Assembly (NCBI GenBank): GCA_947359465.1 | Contig: OX375878.1 | Coordinates: 79,463,627 to 79,527,626 of the forward strand | Length of the DNA stretch: 64,000 nucleotides | Direction: 5' to 3' | DNA from: Metellina segmentata | Lineage: Eukaryota; Arthropoda; Arachnida; Araneae; Tetragnathidae | Part shown: in pieces, positions 28,401 to 37,400 of the stretch | How positions within the stretch are numbered: the first letter of the stretch is position 1 | Layout of the letters: each line of letters starts with the position of its first letter | Translations under genes and position numbers: made by a program | Notes under the pieces: model-generated | Databases searched by the model: none | Told to the model about the DNA's origin: nothing | What the model saw: the letters and a program-made list of their open reading frames with translations, nothing else

Positions 28401-31400
28401 TTTTTTTAAACTATATAGTAGAGAAAAAACAAGTAAGATAACCCATAAACTATCACACGTTTATTTTAATGAAATATTTTATTTAATTATTTTATGTGAC
28501 TTACTTTGTGAATCCTTTGAAAATTAAAACAGCAACCACTCTCTTCAGTGAGAATACAATGCCTCTCTATGTATCAATACTTAAAATAAAATACATTTCG
28601 TAATGTTTTGAGTATTGGTTGACAATAAATATCCCTTTCAACTATCAATTGCAGCAATTCAATTAAATTTTTTTTAAACTATATAGTAGAGAAAAAACAA
28701 GTAAGATAACCCATAAACTATCACACGTTTATTTTAATGAAATATTTTATTTAATTATTTTATGTGACTTACTTTGTGAATCCTTTGAAAATTAAAACAG
28801 CAACCACTCTCTTCAGTGAGAATACAATGCCTCTCTATGTATCAATACTTAAAATAAAATACATTTCGTAATGTTTTGAGTATTGGTTGACAATAAATAT
28901 CCCTTTCAACTATCAATTGCAGCAATTCAATTTAATTTTTTTTAAACTATATAGTAGAGAAAAAACAAGTAAGATAACCCATAAACTATCACACGTTTAT
29001 TTTAATGAAATATTTTATTTAATTATTTTATGTGACTTACTTTGTGAATCCTTTGAAAATTAAAACAGCAACCACTCTCTTCAGTGAGAATACAATGCCT
29101 CTCTATGTATCAATACTTAAAATAAAATACATTTCGTAATGTTTTGAGTATTGGTTGACAATAAATATCCCTTTCAACTATCAATTGCAGCAATTCAATT
29201 AAAATTTTTTTAAACTATATAGTAGAGAAAAAACAAGTAAGATAACCCATAAACTATCACACGTTTATTTTAATGAAATATTTTATTTAATTATTTTATG
29301 TGACTTACTTTGTGAATCCTTTGAAAATTAAAACAGCAACCACTCTCTTCAGTGAGAATACAATGCCTCTCTATGTATCAATACTTAAAATAAAATACAT
29401 TTCGTAATGTTTTGAGTATTGGTTGACAATAAATATCCCTTTCAACTATCAATTGCAGCAATTCAATTAAATTTTTTTTAAACTATATAGTAGAGAAAAA
29501 ACAAGTAAGATAACCCATAAACTATCACACGTTTATTTTAATGAAATATTTTATTTAATTATTTTATGTGACTTACTTTGTGAATCCTTTGAAAATTAAA
29601 ACAGCAACCACTCTCTTCAGTGAGAATACAATGCCTCTCTATGTATCAATACTTAAAATAAAATACATTTCGTAATGTTTTGAGTATTGGTTGACAATAA
29701 ATATCCCTTTCAACTATCAATTGCAGCAATTCAATTAAATTTTTTTTAAACTATATAGTAGAGAAAAAACAAGTAAGATAACCCATAAACTATCACACGT
29801 TTATTTTAATGAAATATTTTATTTAATTATTTTATGTGACTTACTTTGTGAATCCTTTGAAAATTAAAACAGCAACCACTCTCTTCAGTGAGAATACAAT
29901 GCCTCTCTATGTATCAATACTTAAAATAAAATACATTTCGTAATGTTTTGAATATTGGTTGACAATAAATATCCCTTTCAACTATCAATTGCAACAATTC
30001 AATCAAATTTTTTGAAATTAAAACTTATTAATTTTAACTAATAATTACATTTAAATGATTTAAGAAAGCTGTGTTGATTAATGCATTGACTTATCTGGAA
30101 TTCCTTTTACTTTTAGCCGGAGGATAGCACCTGGTTTCGATTTGGTACCACACATAAAACACTGCTAATGATTGGTGACCTAGATGAAGTGAACAATTGC
30201 TGGTACAGAGTGAGAGCAGAGAACATATACGGCACTAGCGAACCCAGCAAACAAAAGCAATTTACAAAGGATGGTCGTTGCTCAGATATTCCTTCTGAAT
30301 CAGTTACGTCATCACAAATAGCATGTAATGCAACTGAGCAGAAGATTGAGAGAAAAATCGATCCAGATGACTCCAAGACAAGATATGAAGTATCCACACT
30401 TGAATCATTAAAAAATTTGGAAATTATTGTACCAAAATTTCAAAGTGAACTGGAGAATATGTCATCTCTAAGAGAAAATTCGAATTGCAACCAGCTACTG
30501 GCAGACGTTAATGACTTAGATGTTCATTCAACTAATATGGTATATGCAGCTACACAAACTTTGCTTTCGCCTTTGATATTACATTTTGCATGTAACTGCT
30601 CAGAAATGTTTTCTGAGACATTTTTATTCTCAACTGAAGCGCATCCACAAACTGAACGACTCATGGTAACGTACGAAAAATGTAATGTTCTCATTCCAGG
30701 TTGCTCTAATGTAATCTTTGAAACCACGGACCGCATTCCCGAATCAATAGATCTTACAGCAAATTGTACTTCTCAGTGGATACCAGAAATACATTTTCTT
30801 GTTGTTTACCAACCAGAACTCTATCTACCATTTTTAAATTCGAGAGAATATATCTATTTCAGTGATATACCTTTGACATTACCAATTGGCACCAATTTGG
30901 ATCTGGGTTCTTTAGCTTCTGAAGAAAGCTTTGTAATAGAAAAACAACTACAATGTTCTGAAGACCCTATAAAAATCAATTGCATTTGGTATTATCTAAG
31001 CATTGCTGAACAGCCGTCTGTTAACTTTAAGTTATGCCAATCTGATTTTAACAATTGCAAATTTATTTACGAAGAGATTTCAGTGCTACAAGGGCTTCTT
31101 CATCCTCTGATACTTGAAGATTCTACTTTATCATTAATCCACATCTGGCAAACTGAAACTTGCTCAATCATGATCGACTGCCATGAAGCGATAACTGTTT
31201 CCGATGATTATCTATTCGAAATCGCTACCGAATTGATTTTAGTAAACACTAGTGATGAATTAACCGCTTTGGTGACAGATTGTACCGATGAATATGATGA
31301 ATTGTTCAGCATGTGCTCTGTGCCAGTAACAACATACAAGCCTGCAATGAGTGTTCTTCCATTTAACAGAGAATCTAAACCTCCAAAGTCTAAGGTTTCG

Positions 31401-34400
31401 GACGACACCTTCGACGTTGTAAGTACCATTCCGTACAAGAAAGACACCGAGGATTTCATTTACGAAGGTCTAAACATTCCAAGAGATGAGCTAATTATAA
31501 AATCCTCAGTCAGTTATCAAGCTGATGTCTTCAAGAATCCTTTGGAAGAACTGAACAATTTATTTGATTTAGAACTTGAGCATTTAGATGTCGAAGAAAT
31601 GACGTGGAAGTGTCCTGATTGGTTAAAGCATGTTTCTCCACTTTACATTCCAGAAACAGAGTCTGTTCCAAAAGAATTCTGTGAATCCTTACTCGATTTT
31701 AAATCTGAGGAAATTGAGATGAATTCACCTGAAGATAAACTACTCACAAGAGATGTCCGATCATTCAATTTAAAAGAAAAGAGTGTTGAGGAACTGTTAC
31801 AACTTGCCGAAGAAGTAGAAAGGAGTTTCACTCAAAAGACTGAGCAAATCGAATCTTTGGAAAACATTCTACATGACGAACTATTCTCTCTAGAAAAAGA
31901 TTTAGAGGTAGTTAATGAGATTCATAAGAACTTAAATGATTCTCATTCAATACTGGATTGTAATGCTCCTGATCAGGATGAATTTGCTTTATGTGATCTT
32001 AATTCTAAAATTGAGCATGAAGTTAAAGATTTGATAGAACTTAATGAAGATATACCATCTGTACAACAAGGTGTATCAGAACCAACTGAATATCCACCTG
32101 AAGTAATTGTGCATCTACAAAACCGAGTAATTCAAAGTGGGTGTCGGACCAGGCTGTATTGCTCTATAACAGGTGATCCTGAACCTCAAATTTTATGGTT
32201 GAAAAATGGAAATGCTCTTCCCAGTAGTTCGAGATACATTTGTAGTAATTTGGTAGGTTTATTAAAATTTACTACTATTTCAATTAGCTATTTTTCATGT
32301 TTTGGTTTGATGTTTGGAAGTGTTATTGAATGTTGTCTTTCAGGCCGAGTTTGGAATATACCTTGATATCTACAATACGAAATCTACTGATAGCGGGCAA
32401 TTTACATGCCTAGCTACGAATTGTTACGGTTCAACACAGACACAAGCTTATTTACAAATAATAGGTAAATGGGAAAATCTACTCAATGTAATAATGAGTA
32501 CATGAACTTTTGTAAAAATATAGAATGGATCATCTGCATAATTTTTTTTAAATCTATTGCATGAGATTCTCGAACACTTAAAAAAATTATTTTATGCTTT
32601 AAATAAATAAAACATTTTTTTTTAATTTGACACTTTATTTCATATTCTAGATTTATTCATTAGTTGACAGAACTTCATTGTAATTGTAAAACTCTATTTT
32701 GCTTAAAACTATGTTCTTACAAATATCTTTTTGTGGCGTAAATTATAGGAAAGCGAGAAATTAGTCCTGTAGAACCAACGTTTCTCACCTCTCCGGATGA
32801 TATATCGGTTTGCAAAGGTGAAACTGTTATTTTAGAATGGAAAATATCAGGAACACCTTCTCCACATGTTATATGGTAATTTTGATTGAATTATTGTTTA
32901 TATTTAAATTTTTGATGACAAGTATAGAAAAAAATATGTTGAAATTGCAATTATAGTGAAGGCATATGACGGTAAGACACAGATTTTAATTCTAGATTCA
33001 AATATCCTGCTTCTACACATGTTTAAGTTCACTTCTGACAAACGTTCCAATCAAATTAATAATGTACATGCTGTAATGTAATAAATTGTTGCACCACCTT
33101 TTCATAAATAGCCTATTCCGATTTCTAGCCCACTGAAATGTTCATATGTGAAAATTTTCACAGCTGATGATGGTGAATGACGCCCTATTACTTTGGACAA
33201 TACTATGACACTAAATGACTCTTGTATGGAAGGGACTGGTGTAGGTTGAATCTTTCGTGGCCCCAAATGTCTTCACGTTGGCGTAGTGAGGAAGTTTGGG
33301 GAATGGAGTGCCATCTCAGGAGTTAACTGATCATCTGACCGTGGTTTAAAGTGACGAGCCTTGGTTCTTGGATCTTTACCTTTGGGATTGATCCTTAACC
33401 GTCACCAATAGCCCATTGTATTGTTACAGTGCGACTTTAATTTAACTACTTTACCCCCTACTCTACTAAATGACTGTTTCAAATGCGATCTGTAGTTTAA
33501 TCATAAAACAACGAAATAAGTTTCTGTATTTCATTAAAACAATCCTTTCTCTTGTTAAGTATTAAGAATATGGAAGACGCGAGTCTGCTAGTTACTTGAA
33601 ATTTTCTTGAAAAAATTCTCTTATTTACAGGTTTAAAAATGCTGAAAAAATTGTTACGACTTTGCGCATAAGTACTTTCAGCAACCATAGAGGACGTTGC
33701 CGTTTAATTTTACACGATGTAAATACTTTCGACAGCGCTATCTACTCTTGTTACGTGGAAAATGAAGCTGGATCTTCGGTATCCACAGTTCTTCTCTCAG
33801 TTTCGGGTAAATATCTCATTGGTGTTTCATTTCTTATCACTTCTACTTTTGTCTATAGTATTTACAAAAGTATATTTGTAAAATTTCAATTGTTAATACC
33901 AAAGATTATTTTAAAACTCTTTCCAGAATTTTGATTTTGCTTGTCAGATCAAATATAAGACCCGGTTTAACTACTTTGATGTCGAATATTTGCTGTGAAA
34001 TATAATGATTTGTTACCATGGGATTTTACTTTTTAATTTAAATGTGCTTAATTTGATCTACAGAGCTGCATAATATTTCTAAACATTCTATGGAAGAACT
34101 TGCAATTGTCATGAAATTCTTCAGCAGTATGATTACAGAATGCAATGAGAGAAAACAGGAAAAGAGAAATCATTGCTGAAAATCATAGGATAGCAACAGA
34201 AAGATATGTTTATAAGGCAAAAAACACACTAGTCCTTCAACAAGTGAATGGGGTGCCATTGAATCGGGCGTTAAGAAGCTAATTGTTGTAACTGGATTTA
34301 TTTGTGCGCGTTTTATCATGCATCATCAGAAATAAAAAGTAACACCAGTAACAATTGATTAGTTTGAGTTCATTTCAAGTTTGAGATGCGCATATCGATG

Positions 34401-37400
34401 TTTATATTCATTATAATGTATTTAACAAGGTAAAGACTTTGAGTAATGACACTGCCATCAACATATATATGAACAATTAAGAAATTGTATAGCAGGTGCT
34501 ATGCGTGGGTCTACTAGTATCATAAAATAAGTAAACATTTAAAATAATTCCTGTTTATTTGTTGTTTGTGCATTATGTGTAACACTCGGGATGTAATGGT
34601 TAAAATATTGAATTCATAAAAAAACATCTGAATAAATTTAACAATTACCTCTAAAGAATTAAAAGTGTATGATCGTGCAACTATTTAAATGCTAGACATA
34701 CTTATCTAAACTAAATCACTATTTGAAAAGGATTAGGTTTCAATTAAATATGTAATATATTTTTATTTTTCCGGTCGAAAGTTAGGCAATAGATTAGACC
34801 TCATAACTTATATAGTCGTTAGAAGTTATATACCGATTTATCTTTGGTTGGGAAACAACACATCTTATGCACAAGAAAAATTTATGTATGAAAATAATTT
34901 TTATTGCAGATAAAAACAATTTTTATTGTATATGAAAATAATTTTTATTGTATATAAAAAAATTTTTTATTGTTGATGAAAATAATTTTTATTGAAAATG
35001 AAAATAATTTTTATTGTTGATGAAAATAATTTTTATTGTATATGAAAATAATTTTTATTGTTGATGAAAATAATTTTTATTGCAGATGAAAATGGATTTT
35101 CTTGTCAAGAAGTCGCTCATTCTAGAATACCAATGTTGAGAACCGAGGAAATAGTCTCAGAAGAAATTTCTAATAAATATCCTAAAGATAGGTGAGTTAA
35201 AAAAAGTCCAAATTTTTATGCATTTAATATTTGTCATTCAGTTTGTTAAGAAATTACAGATGTAAATTCCGAAAACCCGCGAACATTATTTTTCGTAAAA
35301 TAGTGAATGGAAATGGAACTGAGTGGCATTTAAGATAAATAGACATTCTGGTGTAACTGTACTATTGAATTATTAACTATACTCCAAATTCTATTACTTC
35401 AACTGTGAACAAATACTTATATTTATAGTTTAGGTTTTTAATAGATTCCTATAACTGATATCCAATTGCTTGCGAAATTTAAAGTTAATTTAATTTTCTC
35501 TGTACATACTTAGACCTTATGCTTTTTTTAGATCAGATGACAGGTTAATCAATTTACTACATAGCATTTCCATACTTATATGGACTATTCAATTACGAGA
35601 GTTTAAAAGGTCAAATTCAGAAATTACTGAACTTTCCTCACCTGCTGTATAGACTGTTTTCATAATGTCATGATTTTATTCTGCTAAACTAAATATTGAA
35701 TTAACTCACTTAACATTTTAGGAAATGATAAAAAGTTAATAACAGTAATGGCTGTCAAAAATTTACAATATTTCATTTAATTTCAGACCTGGGCAAAACA
35801 CAGAATTGAAAGAGCCTATATTTTCAAAACACATTCGAACGAAAAAAGGTAAGTGAGTTTAACATTGTAATTGGCGTCTAATACTGGGAATGAGTTTAAT
35901 AATTAAATGTTCCAAATATATGCCCACCTGCTATTCAAGCACATGGGGAAAATTCCAGTTCAGTATGATGCTCATTACAATAAATTTCCGATGGTAAACT
36001 TATTGCAATGTGTGGTCTAGTGCGTGTGTTGCCCGAGTGCTCGTGTTATGATTTGTTTGAATAAACTCCTCGTTATAATTTTTTAATGAAGTATCCAGGA
36101 CATCTAGTACCTATCTAACTCCCTCAAAAGGACAGTCTTGGGATCACTTCTGATAGCAATCTGTAAGTGTAGCGAGTGTAATACTTTTTTGGAGTGAACA
36201 GCAACATAAGGGTCATTCCATGTGAAACAGCACAGAAAAGGGTCATTTTTAACCTGATCCTCTCCGATAATTTTTAAACTTGGCTAATTTGTATCCCAGC
36301 CGTATATAAGAAATTCAGGAAAGTTAGCTTCCAACTTGCAATAGCTTTTATGTATATTAATTTTAAGTTTGAAAAATAAGACAATTTTTCACGATTTTAG
36401 ACTCAATATACAGGTATCTCTTATACCTCTGAACCAAATTTTTAAATCATACTGAATGAGATCTTATATTGTAGCAAAATCTACAACCTTTCTAATATAA
36501 CGTAGCATATTACCTTTTGAATTTCAAAATCATGCAATTTGACCTTTCACCAACAATTACAAATAAAAGTTTTATTTTTTTTTCCAAAAAAGTAATTGTT
36601 AAAGGTATACTGTTTATCTTTGCTTTCTGAAAGTTTTACAGTGGGACACGCATGGGTACATAGTCAAAAAACATTCGAAAAATGTAGCATGTAATTAGTA
36701 CTCATAAACACCTGTATTTTCTTAATTATTTCTGCTTTCCGTGATAACTTAAAGTGCGTGCATAATTTAGTCTTAATTTTCTTTATTTAAAACATGAATT
36801 TGATTAATTCGGACTGAATCTTACATTTCAAGAACTTTTGCAATAAATCTCCAAAATGTTCGTCACACTTTGATCTAATGTCCAAATTTCTACTTTCTGC
36901 ACACCAATTAAAATAATCATGTCAAAAGAGAAAATGCATGAATTTCAGTTACTAAATCGTGATAATTTGCCCACACTAAGATCCAATGTCCGAATTTGTT
37001 AGTCATCGATTAAAGTAATCATAGCATAAGAGTACATTTAATAATTTCTCCAATAAATCAAAATACTCTTAACACTTCTATCCACTATAAAAATTCCTTA
37101 TTTAGACATCAATTAAGTAAAATAAGAGCATAAATTTACACTTGAACTTTGAAGTACATTACTTCAGACTCCTGAACAATTCTTGAATGGTGAATAAAAA
37201 CCTTTTTTAGGCCTAGTGTCCCTACCAGGACCACCTTTCGCCCCTCACATCTTAAGTGCTGGACAGACGTGGGTTATCTTGACCTGGTCGCTTCCTCTGA
37301 TCAACGGAGAAAAGGGGCTGGAGTATTTGGTAGAAAGGCGTCTGCTCAACTCCACTCATTGGAGAGAAATTGGACGGACTCGCACTACCTTGTATACAGC

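Noticed and set aside
28142..30017. CRISPR-like array
   Set aside because: The 268-bp units follow one another without unique spacers, in an animal intron; it is a plain tandem repeat.
30113..31831. Several minus-strand frames over the large exon
   Set aside because: Antisense shadows of the 712-codon plus-strand frame, which is flanked by FN3 and Ig sequence.
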